In this document: piece by piece, positions 1 through 7,552 of the stretch
Position numbering within the stretch: the stretch's first letter is position 1
Layout of the letters: every line of letters starts with the position of its first letter
Assembly: GCF_000003605.2 (NCBI RefSeq)
Contig: NW_003125901.1
Span: 15,785 to 39,576, forward strand
Direction of reading: 5' to 3'
Origin: Saccoglossus kowalevskii
Taxonomy: Eukaryota > Hemichordata > Enteropneusta > Harrimaniidae
Length of the DNA: 23,792 nt
The notes under the pieces: generated by a model
Seen by the model: the letters and a program-made list of their open reading frames with translations, nothing else
Told to the model about the DNA's origin: nothing
The model's database searches: none
Made by a program: the position numbers and the translations under genes

Positions 1-59
1 AACCATTGTAAATAAGTGTTTTCTGTCTACTTGATTGCCCTTTTTAATAAATAGCTATT

Positions 60-243
60 TAAAAATATATTTTGATGGGAAACAGACTAGACTAGCTCTG
101 TATGAGCTAATTTCTGTTTCCCAGCTATAGATTAATATTATTATTATTTATCAATATTTATTAGCTATTATTTATTGTTGTATTGTTATTCTTTTATGTA
201 ATCTATGGCAAATAAACATTATTATTATTATTATTATTATTAA
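60..243 (+). repeat. Retroelement 3' tail with stem-loop and (ATT)n end
   Basis: This stretch looks like the 3' end of a plus-strand retroelement. It has a perfect 10-bp inverted repeat (GGGAAACAGA at 77-86, TCTGTTTCCC at 113-122), then an AT-rich tail, an AATAAA at 211-216 and a terminal (ATT)8 at 218-241. A stem-loop followed by a short tandem repeat instead of poly(A) is known from the 3' ends of CR1/L2-type LINEs. It stops where the minus-strand endonuclease of the next element begins, so it may have inserted there and truncated it. The left boundary is a guess and no coding part is visible. Confidence 0.4.
218..241. repeat. (ATT)8 microsatellite
   Basis: Eight uninterrupted ATT units directly follow CAAATAAAC. 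On the minus strand they add a run of asparagine codons to the broken endonuclease frame, which is not part of that protein family. Confidence 0.9.
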
Positions 244-583
244 ATTTATTCTTAATAATTTTCAGACCTGAGGCTTTGGAAATTAGGAGTGCTACCCCTC
301 TCATACCACGGTTGCACTGGTCACGGCAATTATCGGTTATTACATCACCATCCCAAAGTGTTTTAATGGTTGGAACAATGGAGTCCTGCCAGAAGGTTTC
401 TTGAATTGCAAGAATGTCAACTTTATGTGCATTAGCATAATGAATTAAATTGTTCAGTTTATTGATGTTTCGTAAACCATTGGCGTTTGCGGAGGCTACC
501 ACAACCATTAAAACACTGAGGGATGAGAGGAACATTAATAATAAATAGCACTTAATCATTATTGTCAGATAGATTACCGTCAT
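244..583 (-). pseudogene. LINE copy A: start of the ORF2 endonuclease (truncated)
   Basis: This is the N-terminal piece of an APE-type endonuclease, the enzyme that nicks target DNA for LINE insertion. The frame starting at 583 has a hydrophobic lead of about 28 residues, then ASANANGLR (residues 30-38, containing the conserved Asn) and DILAIQETFW (56-65, containing the catalytic Glu). A block RGVALLISKASGLKI (95-109) follows, as in Tx1/L1 endonucleases. It then runs into the (ATT)8 tract, so roughly two thirds of the domain and all of the RT are missing. Upstream the same frame stays open into the end of the ORF1-like region. It lies on the same strand, in the order expected for ORF1 then ORF2. 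It is a dead fragment. Assignment to endonuclease is firm; the clade is an inference. Confidence 0.75.
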
Positions 584-1250
584 TGTTTTTCGATTTTGCG
601 TGAGCTTGCCTGAATGTTCTAGATTTGGTCTGGGTGTGTTCTTTTTTCTTCTAGTTGGTGCAGTTGGATCAGGCTGGTTTTCCTTGTTGTTGTCTGTTGA
701 AGACTCATGTTGTCTTTTTTTTTTACATTTGTTCTAGTAGAAAGTTCATCATTGTCGACATCGATTGGTATTGGTAAGGTTTCGGTAGCCGGTGGGGAAG
801 AAATTGAGTAATCAGGAGGGTTAACATTTGCAGTCTCGTCGTTCTTTTCTCTGATTGTTGTGAATTAGCTTGACACAATGCCTGTTCTCCTCGAATTTCA
901 CAGCGTATGATAGAGATTTAATACCTGTTGGGAATTCGACCCTTACAAATCTTATGCCATTTTCTTCTCTGTGGAATTTATGAATCACACGGCTTCGAAT
1001 TATAATTTCATCGTCATCAATATACACATTGGAACGTTAAGAAATGATACAGTAGTAAACTTTCTGGTTACACCACATACTTCGATCTCATTGCCCCTAA
1101 GAGTTACACCTTGTTGAAACAGCGAGTCGATTTTCACGGTAGACTTTATTGTTAGCTGCCAAGTGCCATTAATATTCATACAGCTTAGAATTGATCTCGC
1201 CGATGTTGCCAGATTCAATGACCTCAATAGCAGAATATCCCTCATCACAC
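584..1250 (-). pseudogene. LINE copy A: gag-like ORF1 (frameshifted, knuckles lost)
   Basis: This is the nucleic-acid-binding ORF1 of the same element, broken into two overlapping frames (1248-1000 and 1027-821). Visible blocks are SCMNINGTWQL, VTRKFTTVSFLNVP, then NGIRFVRVEFPTGIKSLSYA and KLIHNNQ. Each has a clear counterpart in copy B (VNVNGLWQC, VNRNFLTVSLFNVP, NGTRFVRVEMPAAIKSLPYA, PLHNNQ), so the two copies belong to one family. After HNNQ the copy B protein has three zinc knuckles, but here they are absent. Instead a hydrophilic, Pro/Lys-rich stretch with an A10 slippage site (about position 720) runs into the endonuclease frame. Compared with copy B, copy A has about 23 extra residues between the WQ and CGVTRKF blocks. 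Confidence 0.7.
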
Positions 1251-1516
1251 AATGTTATTGTATGTTCCTTGGTTCCGCTTGTTCAAGCTCCTATGGCGGC
1301 CATCTTGCCTTCAGTACCAGCCTGAACAGATCTTCTGTTTAGGCTGGATAGTCGCGAAAACGACGGCAGATTACCACAATAGTAGTACAGAAAGAATTTT
1401 CGTTAATAAAGGAAGCAGGAGAGCTAAAAATCCGAAGTAAATGCAGAGCTACACGCTGGATTACACCGGATTGCAGGAGCTGAAAAATTCCATTCATCAG
1501 AATTGGATGCCATTTA
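1251..1516 (-). other. LINE copy A 5' untranslated region
   Basis: There is no convincing gene here. Two short stretches are shared with the region upstream of copy B: GCGGCCATC (here near 1296, there near 4370) and GGATTGCAGGAGCT (here near 1469, there near 4535). They mark this as 5' UTR of the LINE, between ORF1 and the tRNA-like array. The short plus-strand frame at 1252-1440 is judged to be chance. Confidence 0.5.
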
Positions 1517-1596
1517 ACCAAACAGTGTAGACATGAATAGACAAAGTGGCATAAAATGACGAAAAATGTTATGAGAATAAATCGAAAGTTATTAAT

Positions 1597-1669
1597 TGGT
1601 TTCACTGACGATCGAACTCAGAACCTTATTCGTGTAAAGCAGGCGTTATAACCGCTACACCATGAAACC
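1597..1669 (-). repeat. tRNA-Val(UAC)-like unit 1 (degenerate)
   Basis: It is 73 nt long, the normal length without CCA. The acceptor stem GGTTTCA/TGAAACC is perfect, the discriminator is A, and the D-loop AGCGGTTA and T-loop TTCGATC are present. The anticodon loop TTTACAC gives UAC. The anticodon stem is largely mismatched (CCTGC against GAATA) and one T-stem pair is lost, so it is unlikely to make a functional tRNA. Confidence 0.75.
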
Positions 1670-1792
1670 AGTTTCAATTATGAAACAGTGGTTATAACCC
1701 CTACACCCTGAACTAAACTGTGCAGACACGAATTGGCAAAGTTGCATAAAATTGTGAAAATTGTTACGATAATAAATCAAAAAGTTATTAAT

Positions 1793-1865
1793 TGGTTTCA
1801 CTGAGAATCGAACTCAGGGCCTTGTGCGTGTAAAGCAGACGTGATAACCGCTACACCATGAAACC
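1793..1865 (-). tRNA. tRNA-Val(UAC)-like, near intact
   Basis: This is a 73-nt cloverleaf. The acceptor stem GGTTTCA/TGAAACC pairs fully, the D-stem is GTGT/TCAC with loop AGCGGTTA, the anticodon stem is TCTGC/GCACA with loop TTTACAC (UAC, valine), and the T-stem CTGAG/CTCAG pairs fully around TTCGATT. The only fault outside the usual D-stem mismatch is one C-C opposition in the anticodon stem. About 10 nt past the 3' end on the minus strand is a TTTTT run (plus 1779-1783), a plausible Pol III terminator. It is one unit of a tandem array ahead of a LINE, so a repeat-borne tRNA copy is more likely than a single housekeeping gene. Confidence 0.55.
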
Positions 1866-2029
1866 AGTTGGAATTACAAAACAGTGGTTATAACCCCTAC
1901 ACCCTGAACTAAACTGTGCAGACACGAATTGTCAATGTTGCATAACATTTTGCAAGTTGTTGCGAGAATAAATCAAAATTTATTAATTGGTTTCGAGAAT
2001 AAATCAAAAATTATCATCAATTATGGTAT

Positions 2030-3705
2030 GGTATGGTATCATTTAAAATAAGTTTGTTGTGAAAGATTGGCTGGTAGTATATGTCTATAAGGGAATTTGG
2101 GCTGGCATCTATTTGCTGGGAAATTTTATTCCAGGCGTGAAGCATTTCGGCATAAAATGAAAGTAAATTGGTGAATTGAGGTTGCAGTATTTGTTTATTT
2201 TATAGGTCATTAAATATTTAAATTTATGGTTATATTCGGATTTCAAATATTTCTTTATTCATTTTAACCGAAATGCTGAACGTCTGGAAGGTTAATTCCC
2301 CCCGAAGATATTGGACTTGTAATGACGTCATACTTAATTAAGTGTTTGCGATTATTCCATATGAATGCTGTTATTGATTTGTTGTATTTGAAAGGATTTC
2401 CTCAGATATTGGGGTAACAGATAAGGGATGATACAATATGGACGATACCAGAGTGTTTACAATTAGAGGTTTTCCTTTTAGGGAAAACTTTCTTCGTTTC
2501 CAATGATTTAGTATGGTTTCGCATTTTGACATTTTTTTATTCCAGTTACTATTTATTAAATTAATATATATATTATTTAAAAAATAAGAATTTCATTTTT
2601 ATTTTCATTAAGAGATAGCCCCATAATTATTGAATGTTTCTAATGATGCTAAAATTGATTGTTCGTCGGAGAGAGTGAGTGTTGTGTTGTCAGCGTGTTG
2701 ATACATTAATGACATTCTATCAGTACAAGGGAGTGGTATGCCTTTAATTAGGGGATTGGATTTAATCAGTGTATTCAGGGGCTCGAAACGACGTAAAGCA
2801 TGGCAGATAAAGGAGATCCCTGTCTGACCCCCCCCCCCCTCTGAGTTACAGGAAATGGTTTTGTTAGGTATCCGTTACACTTGACCCTAGTGTGGATATC
2901 TTTATATAGGATTGATATCCATTGTCTAAAATTATGGCCAAAATTATATAATTTTAAAATATTTAATAAATAGTCCTGGTCAGCACGGTTGAAAGCCTTC
3001 ATTTGGTCTAATTTAAATATGCACCTAGGCTTGTTAGTTTCATTTTCATAAGGGGTTAAATCACGTATACAGAATACATTATCCACAATATCCCTTCCTT
3101 GGACACATGACTGGTCCTCGGAGATGATCGTGCCGATAGCTTTTCGTAATCGTATTGCTAATAATTTGGAAATAATTGTATAGTCACTTTTTAATAGAGA
3201 GATATGACGCCAATTAGAAAGGAAACGTTTATCGATGTTTTTCTTGGGGACTAATTACACTCGACCGAAAGGATTCAGGGAGGGTACCATTTTCAATAAT
3301 ATTATTAATAATATCAAAAATATCATGGAAAGTTTCACTCCAAAGATTTGTCATTTACCATCTCAAAAAGAACTGAAGTAACTTCTCAGACAGTGTTGGT
3401 TTTCTTTCGAGAAATTGTTTATCATCTTGGGATAATTAGGAAATTATTTTATCTTCAAGGTGTAACTGATTCTTCTGTAAATAACTTTGTTGTGGGTGGC
3501 AGAAACGATTTCGTCTGAAGTGTAGACAGTTTTTCCCCTGTCATTGATAACTACATTGAGAACTTTAGTTTTTTGTTTCTCCCTTTTCATACAATTTGAT
3601 TTAGCTGCGTATTGCAGCGCCCTCAGATTTAAATTTTACGATGTCATCTAGTTCGTTTTTTAATTTTCTGTGTTTTTGAATTTCATTAGCTTCCTTCTCA
3701 TCCAC
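2030..3705 (-). pseudogene. LINE copy B: ORF2 from pre-RT linker through RT to C-terminal region (decayed)
   Basis: This is the polymerase ORF of a Tx1/L1-type LINE, readable by joining frames across several frameshifts. In minus order: linker KSEGAAIRS (~3610), VINDRGKTVYTSDEIVSATH (~3500), NGTLPESFRSSVI (~3265), NWRHISLLKSDYTIISKLLA (~3190), DQSCVQGRDIVDNV (~3100) and RT motif A KLDQMKAFN (~2995). Then come VRQGSPLSAMLY (~2810), the catalytic box changed to HADN (2686-2697) where YADD is usual, LSLNENKNEIL (~2600), WKRRKFSLKGKPLIVNTL (~2480), FIWNNRKHLIKYD and GGINLPDVQ (~2290-2370), and FYAEMLHAWNKI (~2140). It ends near 2030 against the tRNA-like array. A 12-C run (2828-2839) adds glycine codons before VRQG. 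The endonuclease is missing. The longest clean frame is 3086-2775. Confidence 0.85.
2686..2697 (-). other. Mutated RT catalytic box (HADN for YADD)
   Basis: Four codons CAC GCT GAC AAC sit where LINE reverse transcriptases carry Tyr/Phe-Ala-Asp-Asp. The following residues TTL fit the family. Loss of the second Asp would remove a metal ligand, so this copy cannot have an active polymerase. Confidence 0.7.
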
Positions 3706-4300
3706 TTAAATCTCGATGTTAGTTTCATTAACTCCGTCGATCCCATCCGTTCTACTCGAATCTTCATCTATGCTTTCCAGGGATGGGGAAATCTCAGAGC
3801 AATTACGGGCAGTATGTTCGGGTTGATGACAGTTTGAACATTTTTTGTTGGTGCAGTTTCTTTCTATATGGCCGGCTTGTTTACATACTTTGCAGGTGTA
3901 CTGAGGACAGTTGTAAATTAAATGGTCATCGCTTAGGCAGTTTTTACAAACTTGTTGTTGGTTGTTGTGCAGTGGACGGATATATTGTCCATTGTCCTCC
4001 AACCTTACAGCATAGGGCAGTGACTTGATTGCAGCTGGCATTTCAACACGCACAAAGCGTGTCCCGTTCTCAATGTCCGATGTTTCTAATGGCAGCACTT
4101 CTAAGAGTACATCCAAAACATCTAGTTTGTCAATTATAGTATCATCATTGATATAAGCTGGCACGTTGAACAGTGACACAGTAAGGAAATTACGGTTTAC
4201 ACCATGAACATCAATGTTAACACACTGCCATAAACCATTCACATTAACACAGGCTAGAACACTATCTTCTCCGCTGGTAATTGCCCAGCATTAACAACAT
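3706..4300 (-). pseudogene. LINE copy B: gag-like ORF1 with three CCHC zinc knuckles
   Basis: This is a LINE ORF1 protein, the RNA-binding partner of the RT. The open frame of 178 codons (4242-3706) has an N-terminal fold with VNRNFLTVSLFNVPAYINDD (15-34) and a basic/aromatic block NGTRFVRVEMPAAIKSLPYA (59-78). Three perfect C-X2-C-X4-H-X4-C knuckles follow at residues 99-112, 117-130 and 135-148, then an acidic tail. Upstream of the first Met, SVLACVNVNG (about 4240-4270) continues the match to copy A in the same frame, so the true start is lost or further upstream. The TAA at 3706 is followed in the same frame by the ORF2 pre-RT linker (DEKEANEIQKHRKL). An internal deletion has therefore removed the ORF1/ORF2 junction and the whole endonuclease. 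Confidence 0.85.
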
Positions 4301-4580
4301 CTACAACACTGTAGTTATTGTCACTACGACGACAGTGTTATCCTTGCAGGCAGGTGGCCAAATATTATGAGCGGCCATCATGGCCAGCCCACAATACAAG
4401 GTGATTTGGCAACCAGTAAAATACAGCAACAAAAAAACAAAATACGGCAATAGTATAAGATTGCCAAAGTAATTTGCAGCAAATAAACTGCTACGATGAG
4501 CTAGGGATGGCTGAAAACTAGCCTTATATTTTTTGGATTGCAGGAGCTATCCACAAACATGTCCACATCGGACGAGAACT
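4301..4580 (-). other. LINE copy B 5' untranslated region
   Basis: No open frame of note is present. It shares GCGGCCATC and GGATTGCAGGAGCT with the equivalent region of copy A, in the same order, which supports homologous 5' UTRs. The rest is A-rich and too diverged to align by eye. Confidence 0.45.
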
Positions 4581-4695
4581 AGTGGTTATAACCCGTATAC
4601 CATGAACCAAACAGTGCAGATATGATTTGACAAATTTTGTATGAGAATAAATCGAAAATTATTAATTTGTTTCAATGAGGATCGAACTCAGAGCT
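4581..4695 (-). repeat. tRNA-Val-headed unit remnant upstream of LINE copy B
   Basis: This is the same unit as in the 1517-2020 array. It has the tRNA 5'-half look-alike AGTGGTTATAACCCGTATAC (4581-4600), the spacer with AAACAGTGCAGA, GAGAATAAATCG and ATTATTAAT, then the tRNA 3' quarter (from about 4667, TTTCAATGAGGATCGAACTC). The tRNA is cut after its T-arm at about 4695 and unrelated AT-rich sequence follows. Its position, 5' of a LINE ORF1 and on the same strand, repeats the arrangement of copy A. Confidence 0.7.
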
Positions 4696-5205
4696 ATACA
4701 ACATCTTATTGTAATTATTACAAAATTTGTTTCCAATTGAATAGCTTCTGGTATGTGTTCTATGTGCATAGTTTATATAGCTATTCATATTCAAGATTAT
4801 GCACTGGATTTTTCTATTACATGACAATTAATGCCTATGGCACTTGTCATATTCCCCTTACGAATAATCATAAAGGACAGTTATTCTAATTAAATCACGT
4901 GTTCATACAATTGAGTAGAAATGCCAAATTATTCATACCCACATTACGTGTTTTCGTGTGAGCATTCAGTATTAATTACCCTTTTGAGTTCTGGCTACTA
5001 CTTTAAGAATTTAACGAAGGGACGGCCATAATATGCATGTCTGTATCTTAATATATTTCAGAGGAGTATTAATGTGTCCTGGTACATCTGCAGCCTCAAG
5101 TCATTAAAGTCATTAGCTGCAATGAATAAATATAAGACACCATTAATTAAATAATATTTATTTTGACACAATATTTATTAAAATTGTAATGTTTTTAATA
5201 TTACT
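4696..5205. other. AT-rich spacer, no gene seen
   Basis: The sequence is AT-rich with many stops on both strands. I see no conserved motif. An 82-codon plus-strand frame overlaps its start but begins inside the LINE-associated repeat and resembles nothing known. Confidence 0.5.
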
Positions 5206-5279
5206 TGGTTGCGCAGAAGATCGAGCTCAGGGCCTACTGCATGTAAAGCATACGTGATAACCACTACACCATGAAAACC
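5206..5279 (-). repeat. tRNA-Val-like unit 3 (degenerate)
   Basis: A further tRNA-Val-like copy, recognisable by TCGAGCTCAGGGCC, the loop region CATGTAAAGCATACG, TGATAACCACTACACCATG and a damaged acceptor stem (GGTTGCGC at one end, AAAACC at the other). It lies ~169 bp from the next copy and is not directly joined to a LINE ORF. Confidence 0.7.
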
Positions 5280-5374
5280 AGTGGGAAGTGTATAGCATGA
5301 ACCAGACACGAATGTGTATGAATTCACAAAATGGCATAACATTTGTTATATATAATTAATTGAAAATTATTTAT

Positions 5375-5436
5375 TGGTTTCACTGACGATCGAACTACGT
5401 GAAAAACAGACGTGATACCCGCTACATCATTTAACA
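5375..5436 (-). repeat. tRNA-Val-like unit 4 (internal deletion)
   Basis: It keeps the T-arm and acceptor 3' side (TTGGTTTCACTGACGATCGA) and the D-arm (TGATACCCGCTACATCAT). The variable loop and part of the anticodon arm are deleted, leaving GAAAAACAGACG. The preceding spacer (about 5280-5374) is a diverged copy of the spacer in the other units. Confidence 0.65.
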
Positions 5437-6143
5437 GTATATAGCTCAAGGCAGACATGATAAGCGCTGACGTTTTTTGAATGGCAGTATAATGGTCATA
5501 TTTTTACTACACACATAAAATGACCCATATTTTTGTTGTTGTCACTAATATAATGGTTCAGAAAAAACCTGCTACGCCATGTGAGCTCACTGTGTGCCGA
5601 CCCCAGTGAAATAGTAACGTAGACATCGGTGACTGCTGGTAGACTACACAACCTGCGCAGTATTGACATGATTTAATTATAACGATTAAAATACTGCGAT
5701 TGGCACATTAAGTATGAATTTGGTTGTAAATTATAGATATTTTTGAAACTTAGGTTATATTAATGATATCAAACATATTGTCAAATTATATTAACCAATT
5801 AATCCCACTAAGAATGTTTTCGAAAACACATGTATTGCTACTGAACACATTCAAAATACTAACTATTTGCCTAACACTGACTTCACTTCCAAATATTACT
5901 TATATTACATTTTGTTTCTTTTCGATAACAACAAGATAAGCTTTTGAAGCACATGTGTGGGGCAACACTATGCTTGGTACCATGTTTGATGAGTTCACAC
6001 TTTCGGCTTGTTGTGTAATCACAAAAATAATTTTTCAATGACTTACTGTCATGTACAACCAAATGTGAAGTATACCTTGATTTCAACCAAAATTTGTTGC
6101 CGAACGTGTTGCATATTAAATGTATCACCCTGCAAACTTTTTT
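5437..6143. other. No recognisable gene
   Basis: The minus-strand frame that carries the endonuclease piece continues here to 5883. Beyond about 6144 its residues no longer fit an endonuclease, so there is probably a junction there. The Cys-containing tail (5883-6140) is unrecognised. The rest is AT-rich with no motif I can name. Confidence 0.45.
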
Positions 6144-6448
6144 TATGAGTAAGTATGGTTTGTTGGAAAGATCAATAGAGATAATAATGACTCTACCCGT
6201 GGCATCACTTGTTACGAAATTGATTTTATATTCCATGTTTCGAATAACAATGGCTGTTCCTCTACTTAACGAGCTCCCATGAGAGAATATGAAGTGACCA
6301 CCAATTTACCTGCTCAACACTGTTTCATCCCTCTCCAAGGTATGGTCTCCTGTAGAAAAATAATATTAGAGTTAGTATTTTTTAACCAATTGAACATACC
6401 CAGTCTTTTCTGATGATTGCCCAGGTCTCTCTTATTGAGTGATAACAT
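6144..6448 (-). pseudogene. L1-type LINE endonuclease fragment
   Basis: This is the N-terminal part of an ORF2 endonuclease. An ATG at 6448 opens MLSLNKRDLGNHQKRL, then FNWLKNTNSNIIFLQET with the catalytic Glu. A frame change follows, then GHFIFSHGSSLSRGTAIVIR and DATGRVIIISIDLSNKPYLL. These are the standard first blocks of an L1/Tx1 endonuclease: the Asn-containing strand, the QET helix, the SHGSS.SRG loop and the GR.I strand. It stops just where an NIYAP block would be expected. It is a different sequence from the endonuclease of copy A. It lies downstream, on the same strand, of the intact ORF1 at 7553-8395 and may come from the same element. Confidence 0.7.
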
Positions 6449-7552
6449 TTTAAAGGACGCATTCATTTATATATAACATTTTCAATTTCCGTGGTACAGT
6501 CATTCTATTACCTTTCATTTTCATTACTGGGGCAAAGTAAAATAAAAGAAAAGAGAAGGCACCAACCAAAAACAAACAAAGAAAAAATGACAAGGATAAT
6601 GGGAGCAAGCTGCTAACTACCACGGTAGCAACTAACAAAAAACAGAACAAGCAAAAAACAAAAAGGCAAGATAGAGATGGCAAGAGGTCATACAAAAAGT
6701 GAACATATTAAGTTTTAGAGATAAACATCATCTCTTTACATAACAAATAACGGAATTTTTTTTTCCGCTTACAAAAATCAGGGCAGATACATAGAATGGT
6801 TACTACTATACTCCCCCGTCAATGGGAAGATAGGGTATAAACAAAAAACAAACAAGAAAACGATATAATATGGGAGAAGATTTTTAAAACAAATCTCTGT
6901 ATAGTTTTAACAAATGTGTGCATCCAAGAAAGATGCATATCATACGAACGATCTTCTCTGCTAATTTGCTAATTTGGCATCTTCAAATCACTTTTCTACT
7001 AGTCAAACTACATTTACTTATTAAACTAAAGTCGATAGAATACATTATTTTGGCATACAGTTTACTTGTGAAAAGCTGTAAAGGAACTGAACTGTTTGTG
7101 TGTTACCTTGTTCCCAGTGTAACCATGCCAAACTGCAAAGAGGTACTTAATATATTTGGAGAATATTACATAGTCAGATATAGCATTTCAAGCCTGGGTA
7201 ACACAGTCCCATAGCTGATGGATTCTTGCATAGTTTAACAAAATTTACGCACCTTAAAATGAGTGGTTACAAATACCTCTGCTGCTTGTGCGAACGCCAT
7301 TTGCTTTGTTTTAAAGAGAAAACTTACATAGGCACAACCTGTAACATATTAATACTAATAAAGCATAGTCTACAGCGCATATGGTATCATTTAATGAAAA
7401 GCTGTCAGAGTTGCCGCAATTTCCTATGCAAAAAAAACAGATCATTAATTTAATGATAAAAGTGAAACATAGACTCTTACAAAAAAAAAAAAAAAAGAAA
7501 AAGAAAGAAAGGCTAGTATTGTTATCTTGCTGGCTATAGCATACGACTTATA
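6449..7552. other. Spacer with purine-rich tract and A16 run, no recognised gene
   Basis: The left half is rich in A and in AAAC/CAAAC words. Two plus-strand frames (6918-7214 and 7226-7453) have no recognisable domain. Near the right end are a palindrome ATCATTAA-T-TTAATGAT (7441-7457) and an A16 run (7481-7496) continuing as AG-rich sequence to about 7511. The A-run could be the poly(A) of a plus-strand retro-insertion that separated the LINE ORF1 from its endonuclease, but I found no target-site duplication. Confidence 0.4.

Larger units (their letters stand above)
1517..2020 (-). repeat. Tandem array of ~196-bp tRNA-Val-headed units upstream of LINE copy A
   Basis: Read on the minus strand, each unit is a spacer holding a tRNA 5'-half look-alike, then a full tRNA-Val(UAC)-like sequence. 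Successive tRNA 3' ends lie at 1597, 1793 and 1988, giving periods of 196 and 195 bp. The third unit keeps only TGGTTTC before it breaks. A partial spacer (1517-1596) lies next to the LINE. Shared spacer landmarks are AAACAGTG/AAACTGTGCAGACACGAAT, GAGAATAAATC and TTATTAAT. The 5'-half look-alikes (1686-1713 and 1882-1909) contain CAGTGGTTATAACCCCTACA. The tRNA-like parts carry recognisable Pol III A and B boxes pointing towards the LINE. The array could be a monomer-type LINE promoter, a tRNA-derived SINE array or a target-site repeat. Confidence 0.8.

Noticed and set aside
1517..2020. CRISPR-like array
   Set aside because: The regular 196-bp period is due to tRNA-headed units; the repeats are far too long, and the DNA is eukaryotic.
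3783..4028. Plus-strand 81-codon Cys-rich frame
   Set aside because: Shadow of the minus-strand zinc-knuckle ORF1.
6450..6695. Minus-strand 81-codon frame, very hydrophobic (Leu/Phe/Ser-rich)
   Set aside because: It is the complement of a purine-rich, AAAC-type low-complexity tract; the apparent membrane protein is a composition effect.
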